Positions 18,361 to 28,308 are shown, counted from the stretch's first letter. The stretch is 64,000 nucleotides of DNA from Bog-473 sp963800725 (GCA_963800725.1 CAWDCE010000004.1:62001-126000), one strand, 5' to 3'. Made by a program: numbers and translations. The notes: generated by a model from the sequence alone, not told the origin.

Positions 18361-19851
18361 TCAAAAGGTGATGCCCGAGAGTTCGGGGATGGTGCCCTCA
18401 CTCTTGGAGCGCGCCAAGAGCCATCGATCGCGATTGGTGGCCCGCGTGGCCTCGTCGATGTTCGGTTCGACGGTCCGCCGGGGTCGAAAGGTCTCAGCCA
18501 GGTCGTCCTCATTGGCGTAGGTGCCAATGGCCAGGCCGGCGAGCAGCCCGGCCCCGAGCGTGGTGGCTTCGAGGACCGGTGACACTTCGATCGGTCGGCC
18601 AACGGCATTAGCCAGGGCTTCGACGAAGACATTGTTTTCCGACATCCCGCCGTCGATGCGCAGCGTCGGGATGGCCAGGCCGCTGTCGGCCTCGGCCGCC
18701 AAGAGCAGGTCGGCTCCACGATGCGCCACGCCTTCGAGCACCGCCCTGACGAGTTCGGGGCGCCCGGTGCCCCGGGTGATTCCCACCAAAGTGCCCCGGG
18801 CACCGAAGTCCCATACCGGTGTGCCGAGACCGAGCAAGGCAGGGACGAACCAGACGTCGCCGGTTGAGGGACACTGCGCGGCGATGGCGTCGGATTCGTG
18901 CGCACTCGCGATGACCCCGAGGTCGTCGCGGAGCCATTCGACGCAGGTGCCGGCCGAGAGCATCACCGCTTCGATGCCCCAGGTCGCGGTGCCAGCGGTG
19001 CGGAACGCGACGATCGGGAAGGTGCCGGCGGGGCCCTGCCCGGCGTGCACGGGTGGGTGGGCGGCACCGGTGCACTGGTCGAGCATCCCTCCGGTCCCGA
19101 ACGTGGCTTTGGCCAACCCCGCCCGGGTGCAGCCCTGGCCGACGAGCGAGGCCTGCTGGTCGCCGGCGATACCGCAGATCACTGGTGCACCCTCGAGCTC
19201 GTGACACGGCCCGATGGGCCCCGACGAGTCGACGATCGTCGGCAACATGGCAAGCGGGATGCGCAGGCGCTCGAGGAGCGGTTCGTCCCAGGCGATGGTC
19301 GATGTGTCGACCATGGCGGTCACCGCCGCGTTCGTCGCGTCGGTGACGAAGAGTGCGTCGCCCCGCGCACCTGCTCCACCCGAGAGGATCCACGCCACCC
19401 AGGTGTCGACGGTGCCAAAACACAGTTCGCCGGCCTCGGCGCGGCGACGATCGGGGTCGACCGCATCGAGGATCGCCATCAACTTGGTGGCCGACGCATT
19501 TGGGGCGAGCCGGATGCCCTCAGCCTGGAGCGCGAGGCAGGTCCCGACCGTGCGCAGATCCTGCCAACCAATGCCCGGGGCGACCGGTAGGCCGCTGGCG
19601 CGGTCCCACACAATGCTCGAGGCGCGTTGGTTGGCGATCCCGACGGCGTCGACCGGTCCGCCCTCTTCGAGGGTGGCGTGGGCGACCCGCCGCACCGCAT
19701 CGGCCATGGTCGTCGCATCGAATTCGACCAGGCCCGGGGCCGGTGAGTCCGGAAGCACCCGGGCGTGATTGACATGGTCGACACTGGCGTCGGGACGGAC
19801 GATGGCGGAGCGGACGCCCGAGGTCCCGACGTCGACGACCAGGACACTCAT
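18361..19851 (-). CDS. glpK: FGGY-family carbohydrate kinase, glycerol-kinase-like
   Basis: 496 residues from ATG 19851. It has the FGGY/ASKHA layout: phosphate loop VVDVGTSGVRSAIV at the start, GIANQRASSIVWDRASG..PGIGWQDLRT near 75, GIAGDQQASLVGQG near 245, FGTGGM near 268 and the second ATP-site segment RIDGGMSENNVFVEALA near 400. The NQR and WQDLRT segments and the GDQQA box resemble glycerol kinase, which makes sn-glycerol-3-phosphate from glycerol and ATP. The phosphate loop deviates from the usual GTTSTR, so another polyol is possible. Last gene of the glpD-oxidase-kinase operon, overlapping the oxidase as ATGA. Confidence 0.8.
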   Translation of the reverse strand: MSVLVVDVGTSGVRSAIVRPDASVDHVNHARVLPDSPAPGLVEFDATTMADAVRRVAHATLEEGGPVDAVGIANQRASSIVWDRASGLPVAPGIGWQDLRTVGTCLALQAEGIRLAPNASATKLMAILDAVDPDRRRAEAGELCFGTVDTWVAWILSGGAGARGDALFVTDATNAAVTAMVDTSTIAWDEPLLERLRIPLAMLPTIVDSSGPIGPCHELEGAPVICGIAGDQQASLVGQGCTRAGLAKATFGTGGMLDQCTGAAHPPVHAGQGPAGTFPIVAFRTAGTATWGIEAVMLSAGTCVEWLRDDLGVIASAHESDAIAAQCPSTGDVWFVPALLGLGTPVWDFGARGTLVGITRGTGRPELVRAVLEGVAHRGADLLLAAEADSGLAIPTLRIDGGMSENNVFVEALANAVGRPIEVSPVLEATTLGAGLLAGLAIGTYANEDDLAETFRPRRTVEPNIDEATRATNRDRWLLARSKSEGTIPELSGITF

Positions 19852-21359
19852 GACCAGGGATCGGACCCGAAGACCGAGGCCAAGCCGAGCTTGCCCGGGT
19901 TGAGAATGCCGACCGGATCGAAACTCTTTTTGAGGCCCCGCAGGACCGCAAAGCTCGATCCGAGCGCTTCGGCCATGAAGCGGCTCCGGTTGAGCCCGAT
20001 GCCGTGGTGATGGCTGATCGCGGCGCCGTGGGCCATGGTGGCGTTGGTCACCGTGGCCCACGCCGTGCGGTAGTACTGCTCCCGCCAGGCGTCGTCGCCT
20101 TGGGGGCCTCGGCCGGCGAAGGTGAAATAGAGGCAGGCCCCGTCGCTATAGGCATGCGACTGGTGCGCCGACGCCACCACGGTGCCCTCGAGCGCACTCA
20201 ACGAGGCGATCACCTCGTCGAAGAGGGCGGGCAGGACCGACCAGGGACCCGCGATCTCCGCGGTGTCGACCACGATGCCGCCGCGCCACAGCGGAGCGAG
20301 GGCTGAGACGTCATTGCGATGGCCGAGCCAGCGCTCGACGAGCGCGTCGTCGAGCCGCTGCGCACCGCTAGCGGTGCCGCACTCATCGTCGACCACCGAC
20401 ATGGTGGCCGCCAAGAGCGCGGGGTCGGTCTCGTCGAGCACCACCAGCACATTGGTCTCTGCGGCTTCGAAGTTGCGGGCCGACTCGGTTTGGTCATAGA
20501 GCCGCAACACCGCGGGGGTCGCCCCCCGGCGCAGGATCTTGCGGCAGGCCTCGAGCCCGGCCCCGAAGCTGGCGAAACCGAACGCTCGACGTTCCTGCGC
20601 GCTCGGCAGCGGATGGATCCGCAGTCGGGCCTCGGTAATCACGCCCAGGGTGCCTTCGCTGCCGACGAAGAGCTGGGTCAAGTTGGGCCCGGTGGCGGCC
20701 CGGGGGCCGTGACCTTCGGTGTGGATGATGCGTCCGTCGGCCAGCACCACCTCGAGCCCGAGCACCATGTCCTCGATCTTTCCGTAGCGCGTGGAGTACT
20801 GGCCCGCCCCCCGACAGGCCAGCCATCCACCGACGGTCGACAGATCCATGCTCTGGGGCCAGTGCCCGAGGGTGTAGCCGTCCCCGATCGCCCCGAGCGC
20901 CGCTTCGAGGTCCGGACCGAATGTGCCGGCCGCCACGTCGGCCGTCAGCGAGGTCTCGTCGATATTGACCAGGCCCGCGATGGCGGTCAGGTCCAAGGAG
21001 ACCCCGCCGTGCACGGGGATCGAGCCGCCGCAAACCCCACTGCGCCCGGCCATCGGGGTGAGCGCGACCACGGACTCGTTGCACGCCGCGAGGACCTGTG
21101 CGACCTCGGTGGCGTTGTGGGGTCGCACCACGACGGCCGGGCGTTGGGGCACGGCCCCCTCGGCCGCCCAGCCAATGGCGATGGGCCACCAGTCCCGGGC
21201 GGCGTCGGCCCGGCTGGCGTCGTCGGTGAGGACCTCGGCCCCGGTGTGCGCCAGCTGGTCGATGAATCCGGGCGGCAGTGGGGGAGTCGCACCGCCCAGG
21301 CGGTCGGTGACCTCGCTCGGTTCGCCGTCGACCGGGGTGACCGGGATCGGGGTGGTCAC
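19848..21359 (-). CDS. FAD-binding oxidase related to alkylglycerone-phosphate synthase
   Basis: 503 residues from GTG 21359. The FAD domain of the vanillyl-alcohol-oxidase/PCMH type spans about 75-250: RPHNATEVAQVLAAC, MAGRSGVCGG, STVGGWLACRGAGQYSTRYGKIEDMV and FVGSEGTLGVITEA. The C-terminal part carries SHAYSDGACLYFTF and a His cluster AAISHHHGIGLNRSRFM, typical of alkyldihydroxyacetonephosphate synthase relatives; it ends in the FAD-oxidase signature DPVGILNPGKLG. The eukaryotic enzyme makes the ether bond of plasmalogens from acyl-DHAP. Bacterial homologues next to glp genes may instead oxidise glycerol-phosphate-type compounds. Coupled to both neighbours by ATGA overlaps. Confidence 0.82.
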   Translation of the reverse strand: MTTPIPVTPVDGEPSEVTDRLGGATPPLPPGFIDQLAHTGAEVLTDDASRADAARDWWPIAIGWAAEGAVPQRPAVVVRPHNATEVAQVLAACNESVVALTPMAGRSGVCGGSIPVHGGVSLDLTAIAGLVNIDETSLTADVAAGTFGPDLEAALGAIGDGYTLGHWPQSMDLSTVGGWLACRGAGQYSTRYGKIEDMVLGLEVVLADGRIIHTEGHGPRAATGPNLTQLFVGSEGTLGVITEARLRIHPLPSAQERRAFGFASFGAGLEACRKILRRGATPAVLRLYDQTESARNFEAAETNVLVVLDETDPALLAATMSVVDDECGTASGAQRLDDALVERWLGHRNDVSALAPLWRGGIVVDTAEIAGPWSVLPALFDEVIASLSALEGTVVASAHQSHAYSDGACLYFTFAGRGPQGDDAWREQYYRTAWATVTNATMAHGAAISHHHGIGLNRSRFMAEALGSSFAVLRGLKKSFDPVGILNPGKLGLASVFGSDPWS

Positions 21360-23017
21360 GCCAGATCGAGTCCGGCGGTGAGCAGTTCTTTTTCCGACGC
21401 TTCGACGAATCGGGCAGCCTGGTCGGCCGCCTCTTCGTCACTCCACCCGAGCTCGGGGGCGATGAGGGCGGCAATGGACGCGGCGGCCATCATGGTTGGT
21501 TGGACCCGTTGGATCGACGCCCTGGTGCGGCGGGCCAATACGTCCTCGAGGCTCTGGGCCATCTCTTCGCGCACCGCGTAGAGCACTTCGGCCCCCGTGT
21601 AGGGCAGTCCCTCGATCACCGGTTCCAAGAGTTCGGCGTGTCCGTCCGCCTGTGCGATGACGGCCGGGGTCTCGGTGCCGTAGCGACCGAGGAGGTGGGC
21701 GTGGGGATAGATGGCCGACACCGGATCTCTCGGCACGCTGGTCGCCCCGATCAAGCGCAGCGACTTGGTGATGCACGGACGCGAGCGGGGCCGCTCTCCG
21801 AGCAGCTCGACGACGGCGTCGACGGAGTCCTCGGCCATTTTGCGGTAGGTGGTGAGTTTGCCGCCGGTCACACTCACCACACCGCCCTGCGACGTGCGCA
21901 CCGTGTGACGCCGCGAAAGGTCCGACGTGCGCTCTGAAACGTGTCCGCCATGGGCGGGCGGCTGAAGCAATGGTCGCAGCCCGGCCCATACGCCGGTGAC
22001 GTCGGCCCGGGTGAGATTCGATGTCGTGACGTGATTTGCCGCGTCCAACAAGTAGTCGACATCGTCGGGGGTGCACTCAGGATTGTCGAGCGATCCTTGG
22101 TAGTCGGTGTCGGTGGTGCCGAGATACACGAGGTCCGTCTCGGGCCACGGCACGACAAAGATGGATCGGCGATCTTTGGGGACGGGAATGACGGCGGCGA
22201 TGTCGCAGGGCATCCGGTCGGCGGGCACCGTGACGTGTACGCCCTTGGCCGGGCGGATCGAACGCGGGTGGGTGCCCTCGTCGAGGGCACGGATGTCGTC
22301 GGCCCAAACCCCGGTGGCGTTGACCACGACGCGCGCCGATATTTCGAACTCGCTCGACTCGTCGCTCGGGTCGGACCGCACCACCGCACCGTTGGTCTTG
22401 GCGCGCCCATCGTTGGTGAGTCGGACCACGTTGGTGTAGTTGGCCACCACCGCGCCGTGTTCTATGGCGGCTGTGCGGGCGAGGGTCAAGGTGAGCCGGG
22501 CGTCGTCGGCCCGGGCGTCGAAGTACAAGAACCCCGCCACCAGCTGGTCGGTGTTCAAGGTCGGGAGATGGGCGAGTGCCTCGGCCCGGTTCACCCGCTT
22601 GTGCCCGACACCGATGCGCAGGCCACCGGTCAAGTCATAGAGCCAAAGCGCGGACGAGTAGGAGCGGGCCAGAGCCTTGGAGACGGCGCCGTCGCGGCCG
22701 AACAACGGAATCAAAAAGGGAAGGGGGCTGACCAGGTGCGGAGCGTTATCCAAGAGGCGCTGGCGTTCGGCCAGATTCTCATAGACGAGGCGAAACTCGC
22801 GTTGTTGGAGATAGCGCAGACCCCCGTGGACCATCTTGGAGGACTTCGAAGAGGTGCCCGATGCGAAGTCGTCCTTCTCGACCAGTGCGGTCTTAAGGCC
22901 ACGACTCGCCGCGTCGAGGGCCACCCCGGCGCCGGTGACCCCGCCGCCTATGACCAAGACGTCGAACGCTTCGTCGGCCAGACGGCGCAATGAGTCCTCT
23001 CGGCGGAATCGGTGCAC
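21356..23017 (-). CDS. glpD: FAD-dependent glycerol-3-phosphate dehydrogenase
   Basis: 553 residues from GTG 23017 (MHRFRREDSLRRL); ATG 23071 would add 18. The N-terminal FAD motif FDVLVIGGGVTGAGVALDAASRGL is followed by KSSKMVHGGLRYLQQREFRLVYENLAERQRLL, diagnostic of GlpD. Further motifs are VVNATGVWADDI, GTTDTDYQGSLDNPECT and VTGGKLTTYRKMAEDSVD. It oxidises glycerol-3-phosphate to dihydroxyacetone phosphate at the membrane and passes electrons to quinone. First gene of a three-gene operon with the oxidase and FGGY kinase. The upstream 180 bp to the divergent peptidase gene may hold promoters for both; no operator was recognised. Confidence 0.92.
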   Translation of the reverse strand: MHRFRREDSLRRLADEAFDVLVIGGGVTGAGVALDAASRGLKTALVEKDDFASGTSSKSSKMVHGGLRYLQQREFRLVYENLAERQRLLDNAPHLVSPLPFLIPLFGRDGAVSKALARSYSSALWLYDLTGGLRIGVGHKRVNRAEALAHLPTLNTDQLVAGFLYFDARADDARLTLTLARTAAIEHGAVVANYTNVVRLTNDGRAKTNGAVVRSDPSDESSEFEISARVVVNATGVWADDIRALDEGTHPRSIRPAKGVHVTVPADRMPCDIAAVIPVPKDRRSIFVVPWPETDLVYLGTTDTDYQGSLDNPECTPDDVDYLLDAANHVTTSNLTRADVTGVWAGLRPLLQPPAHGGHVSERTSDLSRRHTVRTSQGGVVSVTGGKLTTYRKMAEDSVDAVVELLGERPRSRPCITKSLRLIGATSVPRDPVSAIYPHAHLLGRYGTETPAVIAQADGHAELLEPVIEGLPYTGAEVLYAVREEMAQSLEDVLARRTRASIQRVQPTMMAAASIAALIAPELGWSDEEAADQAARFVEASEKELLTAGLDLA

Positions 23018-23196
23018 CGGTCCAGCCTGCCACACGCGCCACTTGACGCATCCGGGCCGCGTGCATGTCATATCGTGACGTGCGCCGTCACCCGGCTGTC
23101 CGAATGATCGAGTTGGAGGAGTCTCGTGCCGTCTCACCCAGGGGTCCTCCCGGCCCATCTGCCTGTGGCCGCCCGTCCAACGTGCGTTGGGGCACC

Positions 23197-24706
23197 GTGA
23201 GCAGCGAAGTGTCCCGTCGGAGGCTGGCCATGGTGCCGCTGGCCGTTCTCATCATCGCGACCACCCTCACCGCCGCCCTGGCCTGGTCCCGCGCCCCTTC
23301 GGGGGGCTCCTCGTCGGCCGACGCACCACCATGGCCGGCCAGCATTGCGCCCATAGCGGCGTTCGTCAGTCGCGACAGGGGACTGCGGTTCCTCCACCCG
23401 GTGCCCGTCATCTTCGAGTCGCCCTCGACGTTCGACCGTGACACCGCCGTCGACGATCAGCCCACGAACGCAGCGCAGCGGGCCGACGTCGCGCACCAGG
23501 CCGCTCAGCTCCGCGCTCGGGCTGATCGGTGGTTCGGTGAATCTGGTCAAAGCCCAAACCGCAGTCGACACCGGGTCGGTGCTGGCGTACTACGACGACG
23601 ACAAGCGCGACATCGTGATCCGTGGCACCAACTTGACCCCCGACACGAAGGTGACGTTGTCCCACGAGCTGACCCACGTGCTCCAGGACCAACATTTCAA
23701 TCTCCACAAGCTCGATGACGAGGCGACGTCGAACGACCGCCAGTTCGCCACCACCGCCATTGAAGAGGGTGACGCCGTGCTGACCGAGGACGACTATGCC
23801 GCCGCACTCCCCAAGCGCCAGCAGCAAGAGGCCGACGCCGAGGAAAACGCCCAGGGTGGTGCGTCGGGGGGAAGCGGGCTCAACCGGGGACCGACCCACA
23901 ACGACGATTACCTCGAGATTTCCTCCGACGTGCCCTACGTGCTGGGCCCCGATTTCATGCTCCTCGTCTACAACGTCGGTGGCCTCGGCGCGACCAACGC
24001 CGCGTTCGAGAAGCCGCCGACCAGCGAGCTCGACATCGTGGACCCGGCCACCTACCTCGACGGTGTCACGCCGCGTGTGGTGGCCACACCCACGGTGCCG
24101 GCGGGGGCGCATCGTGATGGGTCCGCCGACACGTTCGGGGCCTTTGAGACCTACATGACCCTGGCGGGATTCATGGATGCGCGTACCGCCCTCGGGGCAG
24201 CCGACGGGTGGGGCGGCGGCAAGGAAGTCGAATACTCCAAGGGCGCGAGCACCTGCACAAAGATCAATCTGACCGGGCGCACGGTCGCCGAGAGCATCGC
24301 TCTCGGCGACGCCCTGAGCACCTGGGCAGCTTCATTGCCCACCCACCAGGCCAGCGTCAGCGAAACCGGCCAACTCGTCACGGTGCTCGCCTGTGACCCG
24401 GGGGCGGCCGGCACCGCTGGGACACGGTCGCGTGAACACGCCCTCGACGTCGTCGACGAGCGCAACAACGCCATGGCCGCCACCTACAACTACGCCCACG
24501 TCAGCCCGGACGTCGCGCAATGCGTGGGCGACGCGTCGCTCAGTGACACCGCGCTGGCCAAGGCCAACGCTGTGGCGGGCAACGGGTTCGGGTCGCCATC
24601 TGCGGCCGTCCAGCGCACCATTGATCGCCAGATGCGCCTCTTGATCAAATCGTGCAGTACCCAGCTCGCTCCCGGTGCCGCACCAGCGGAAGGCGTGCAC
24701 GTGTGA
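23197..24706 (+). CDS. Exported HExxH zinc metallopeptidase-like protein, frameshifted
   Basis: Begins at GTG 23197 with a membrane anchor or signal (RRLAMVPLAVLIIATTLTAALAW). The frame runs to about 23515, where one base must be skipped to go from HQAAQLRA to LGLIGGSVNLVKAQTAVD and on to the stop at 24706. The hallmark is TLSHELTHVLQDQHF, a gluzincin-like HExxH with a potential downstream glutamate in TAIEEGDAV. It would be a roughly 500-residue extracytoplasmic protease or protease-like protein. I do not recognise the family more precisely. The next gene starts within its stop codon (GTGA). Confidence 0.65.
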
Positions 24707-25068
24707 GTGAGCCTCCAGCCAGCGTCTCGGCCTATATCGCCGCCGCCCCGAGCGAATGGCAAGCGACGTTGCGGCGCCTGCGCAAGGAATGCCGCGCCAA
24801 CCTTGTCGGCTACCGCGAAGTCATCGCGTACGGCATGCCCGGCTACCAACGCAACGACGTGATCGAGGTGGGATTCGCCAAGCAGTCCCGCTACCTCTCT
24901 CTCTACATCTTGAATACCTCGGTGTTGAACGCACACCGGGCGCGCCTGGCCGGCCTCAGTCTCGGCAAAGGCTGCATCCGTTTCAGTTCGCCAGAGCGGA
25001 TCGATTGGGAGGTCGTGACCAGTCTGCTCGTGGCCACCGCCGCCAGCGTCGGCGCCATCTGCGACTGA
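24703..25068 (+). CDS. DUF1801-family protein
   Basis: 121 residues from GTG 24703, overlapping the previous stop by four bases. The segments VSAYIAAAPSEWQATLRRLRKECRANL, EVIAYGMPGYQRND, FAKQSRYLSLYI and SLGKGCIRFSSPERIDWEVVTSLL match the DUF1801 (YdhG-like) fold, which relates to frataxin-like small proteins. Function is unknown across the family. Translational coupling to the peptidase gene is likely; the functional link is unclear. Confidence 0.85.
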   Translation: MSEPPASVSAYIAAAPSEWQATLRRLRKECRANLVGYREVIAYGMPGYQRNDVIEVGFAKQSRYLSLYILNTSVLNAHRARLAGLSLGKGCIRFSSPERIDWEVVTSLLVATAASVGAICD

Positions 25069-25082
25069 GCTGGTCCGGCCCC

Positions 25083-26204
25083 TCAGTGGTTGGTGGGGTG
25101 CGCGACATAAGCGACCACGTCACGCTCAATTCCCCGAATGTCCGCGGGGTCGAGCTCTTGGAGCGACCAGTGCTCGCTCTTGAGGGTGGCACCGGCGTCG
25201 TCAGTCACGACCAGGCGACCCGGTGGGGCAGCCTTGACCAGCCGTGACACCAAGTTGACCAACGGCCCGAAATAGTCGCCTTCCCTCGGGGTCACCGCGC
25301 CGAAGCCCACCGCCCCGCGTGCGGCCGGCAGTTGGGAGTCAGCGGCCGCGACCCGGCAGATCTCGAGCCCGATCCGACACGCCGCGTCGGCGGTGGGTGC
25401 GCTGAAGAACGCTGCGTCGCCGATCATCTTGACGACGCGACCTCCACCGAGCACCGCGGCTGACCAGGCGGCTGACTCAAAGCGCGACAGGGCGAGGCTC
25501 TGATCGCGAAGGGTCAAGCGCTCGGCCCAAGCGGTCGAGCCGACCAGGTCGACGAATCCGAGCGCCACCTCCTCGCTCGGTTCGCCACCCCCGCCCTGGC
25601 GCGTTTGCCACCCCCGAGACACCGCGGCTCGGCTCCCGGCCCGCCGGAACTGGGCCAAGAGCATCGAGGCGAGGACGTCGGGCACCTGGGCGAAGGCGAG
25701 CGTCGCCGACTCGGCCGCCTTGGCCCGGGCCAGTTCGTCGGTCCCTTCGCGGTTGGCTCCCGGACCGAGTTCCGCGTAGAACAGCGCCACTGCGGCCTCG
25801 GCGATCGTGGTGGCGGCGGCACCGAGCACGCGGGTGAAGGCCATGACGGCCTCTTGGCCCAAGATGTCCGCCCCTTGCTCGAAGGCGGTCATGAAGGTGG
25901 CGAGGTCGTCGGGCAAGGGGCTCTGCGCAATGGTCGGTAGACCCGCCGCAAGCAGGACACGTTCGACCCGACCGACGCTGACGCCGACGGTGGCCGCCAC
26001 TTCGGCCACCGATTGGGATGGTGCACTTGCACCCCAAACCAATTCCCCACCAAGAGCAGGGAGGCTCTCGTTGGCGTGCGCCGCGATCATCTGATCGATC
26101 GTCGCCCCGCGTTGGGTGAGATAGGTGAGCAAGGCCTTTCGTTCTTCGGCGCCGACCGCATCGGGCGAATAGAGGCCGGCCGCTTCCCACGCAGTGGTAT
26201 CCAC
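25083..26204 (-). CDS. Class III adenylate/guanylate cyclase with N-terminal regulatory domain
   Basis: 373 residues from ATG 26204. The N-terminal 200 residues resemble the regulatory domain of mycobacterial Rv1264/Rv2212-type cyclases, including an HTH-like SVAEVAATVGVSVGRVERVLLAAGLP. The catalytic domain (about 215-370) has FVDLVGSTAWAERL with the first metal Asp, VVKMIGDAAFF with the Lys that selects the base and the second metal Asp, and GPLVNLVSRLVKAAPPG with the transition-state Asn and Arg. All catalytic residues appear present, so an active cAMP-forming homodimer is expected. No membrane segment is seen. Divergent from the exported protein at 26308. Confidence 0.87.
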   Translation of the reverse strand: MDTTAWEAAGLYSPDAVGAEERKALLTYLTQRGATIDQMIAAHANESLPALGGELVWGASAPSQSVAEVAATVGVSVGRVERVLLAAGLPTIAQSPLPDDLATFMTAFEQGADILGQEAVMAFTRVLGAAATTIAEAAVALFYAELGPGANREGTDELARAKAAESATLAFAQVPDVLASMLLAQFRRAGSRAAVSRGWQTRQGGGGEPSEEVALGFVDLVGSTAWAERLTLRDQSLALSRFESAAWSAAVLGGGRVVKMIGDAAFFSAPTADAACRIGLEICRVAAADSQLPAARGAVGFGAVTPREGDYFGPLVNLVSRLVKAAPPGRLVVTDDAGATLKSEHWSLQELDPADIRGIERDVVAYVAHPTNH

Positions 26205-26307
26205 GCCGCCATCGTTTCACGCCGCCATTGCTCGAGGAACCGCCGGGCGTGGAAGACAAAATCGAGGCGAGCGGGTAAGCGAGCGCCCCGGTCGGCATCT
26301 CTTTGCT

Positions 26308-26913
26308 ATGCCGCCAGCTTGGTCGCGCCGCGGGGGCGCCTCGCCGCGGCACGAGCGGACCCGACGGTGCGCGCTCGTGATGGCCGTGGTCGCGGGTGCC
26401 ACCATCGGCCAAGGTCAATGGAGCGCATCGGCCAGCCCGTCGTCACTGCCCCCGTTGAGCGCACCGGCGATGGTCGTCGCGCCACCCGGGCCGGGCGCTT
26501 CGAACCAAGCGGGCGACGCGCTGCACCAACACATTGGCGAGCAGATCGACGCGGGCTCGTTGGACGCGTCCCTCTCGGTGGGCGGGCGCGCCTGGCGCAC
26601 GGTGGCGGTGCTCGGCGCGACTACCGTGATCGGTGTCGTCGCCCTGCACGGGCGTGACGCCATTGCGGTGCGGATCAATGATGCCCGGGGCTCCCTGGCC
26701 GGGTGGCAGGTCTCCGCGGTCACCTCGCCCCGGACCGTGGCGAGGTGGAACCCCTCGGTGCGGCTCAGCACCCCCGGTGCTGATTCGCCACCCTCCCAAC
26801 CCCCTCATGCGGGCGGGGGACCGAGTGCGATCTTGGGCGAAGCGACTCGCGGACCGGGTGGCAACGTGACCAACGACGATCGCGCGGATCCGGTGCTCGG
26901 CGTCGGCGGGTAG
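26308..26913 (+). CDS. Putative exported protein of unknown function
   Basis: 201 residues from ATG 26308 (the open frame extends upstream to 26194, overlapping the cyclase). A basic N terminus (RRGGASPRHERTRR) and hydrophobic CALVMAVVAGATIG followed by SASASP look like a signal peptide. The middle HQHIGEQIDAGSLDASLSVGGRAWRTVAVLGATTVIGVVAL may form a short domain with a second hydrophobic patch. The C terminus is Pro/Gly-rich and low complexity. No family is recognised; coding status rests on composition only. Confidence 0.4.
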   Translation: MPPAWSRRGGASPRHERTRRCALVMAVVAGATIGQGQWSASASPSSLPPLSAPAMVVAPPGPGASNQAGDALHQHIGEQIDAGSLDASLSVGGRAWRTVAVLGATTVIGVVALHGRDAIAVRINDARGSLAGWQVSAVTSPRTVARWNPSVRLSTPGADSPPSQPPHAGGGPSAILGEATRGPGGNVTNDDRADPVLGVGG

Positions 26914-27149
26914 GGGCGCGGGCTCCTTCACTTGTGCTGCGCAGATATGGCTCACCAAGTCAGCCGGCGGTCTCGATCCCCCGACGATGACCATCACGGT
27001 GGGGGACCGCCACGGTGAAACGACGCTGTGACATTCAGCGGCTCACACTCGTTTTTTCGCAGCCTTTGGCAACCGAATATTCAGCAGGCGTTCTCAATGA
27101 TGGGTCAGCGAGCCAGAACAGTGTGTGCCGAACTTCCGCGCGAGGCCGC

Positions 27150-27721
27150 AGCCAGGGGTTCGAGGGTCAGGCCGCATCATTGGGTACAAAGGCCGATCGG
27201 CGCCGACAACTGACCCGGCCCATCACAGCGGACTGAGGGATCTTCCTCACTTCCAAAATGGTGGACCGGTTTGTCCTCACGGCCAACGAGTACAGCTGGA
27301 CGGTTCGCAAAGATATGGGTGGTGACTTCGCGGTTCGCCCACTCGACCGACCCCGGAAGGGCACGCTCGTGCGGTGCGAAATTCGGCGAGACACCGAGGA
27401 TTCCCTCCAAAGCGTTATGGACAGATTCTCCAACCCGAGACGAAAAGGCTCAACAAAACCACGCTCCAGCGTCGAGCTATTTCACGGTCCCGGTGAGTTC
27501 GTGTCTCGAACCGAAGCCAAGGTAATTGGGGCGAGGCTTGAGGGTTTCGAGGTCATCGAACGTGACTTCACTGGCGTCGACCAGATTGGTCAGGGTTTCG
27601 CCGATGAGCTGTTTCGGTATGGCAAAACCAACATTCATCGTCACGACTCGTTCCGGTGAACGCCAACACCGCAATCATGGCGATGATCGAAGCGGTGGAG
27701 CCTCGGTTGCCGACTGATTGA
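27150..27721 (+). pseudogene. Remnant of an HATPase/STAS-like (DUF4325) regulatory protein
   Basis: Parts of one protein are spread over three frames. TTDPAHHSG lies near 27210-27232. After a stop and a shift comes GIFLTSKMVDRFVLTANEYSW, the end of a histidine-kinase-type ATPase domain. The DUF4325 core follows (FVSRTEAKVIGARLEGFEVI..DFTGVDQIGQGFADELFR), and after a shift near 27617 the tail VNANTAIMAMIEAVEPRLPTD ends at the TGA at 27719-27721. DUF4325 is a STAS-like domain usually fused to or next to such ATPases. The ATP-binding half upstream of 27150 cannot be recognised, so this looks decayed, not merely mis-sequenced. Confidence 0.6.
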
Positions 27722-28050
27722 TCGTCGTCGGCTGGAATGTCGATGAGATCGTCGTCCCAGGCCGAGCTATCTCTGCGTCTGAGGAAGGTTCTCCTTCCAA
27801 GCAGCAATGGGGCGGGTCGGCTCGTCTGGCCCGATGATCGATGAGATGCGCTCGGCCGAGCTCGGCCGATGTAATGCAAGGGACCTGAACTCGGGGCAGC
27901 GTCGTGCCCGCGCCTTGACCTGACTCGGGATCTCGCTGAGGCCCGCACACCGTCGCGGCGCACTGCCAACGTCGCCGAGCGCGCGCCGCCAACTCCATGC
28001 AAGGTGCCCCGCCCAGCCTCTAAGTCTGGAGGTTTGGTGGCCACGAGCAC
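27722..28050. other. Intergenic stretch with no recognised gene
   Basis: About 330 bp between the STAS-like remnant and the next open frame. Frames on both strands are short or arginine/serine-rich shadows. Nothing regulatory was recognised. Confidence 0.35.
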
Positions 28051-28308
28051 CTACTCGCCGATGTCCTCGGTAGACCGGGTGAGCTGGGTCACCGTGATGT
28101 CGCAGTAGCCAATGGGGGCGAAGATGCGAGAAGCAGCGAGGATTCTCTCACCGTTCAATGCACGGGCGATCTCCGGGCAACCTCGAGCCCCCGTCTTGGG
28201 CGCCGGCGAAGTAGTTACGGGGTACAGAGCGCTCCTTGGGGAGCCGAGGCCGCCGTTGGTGAGCGACCGGCGAGCCCATCCTGCCAGCTGCCCTAAAAAC
28301 GCGTTCAA
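28051..28308 (-). other. Possible gene fragment of unknown function
   Basis: The end of this frame (IARALNGERILAASRIFAPIG, then YCDITVTQLTRSTEDIGE and a stop at 28051) has protein-like composition and codon use, while its upstream half does not. A neighbouring frame, ADDIERVFRAAGRMGSPVAH, looks like it could belong to the same protein before a shift. No family recognised; probably part of the decayed patch. Confidence 0.25.
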
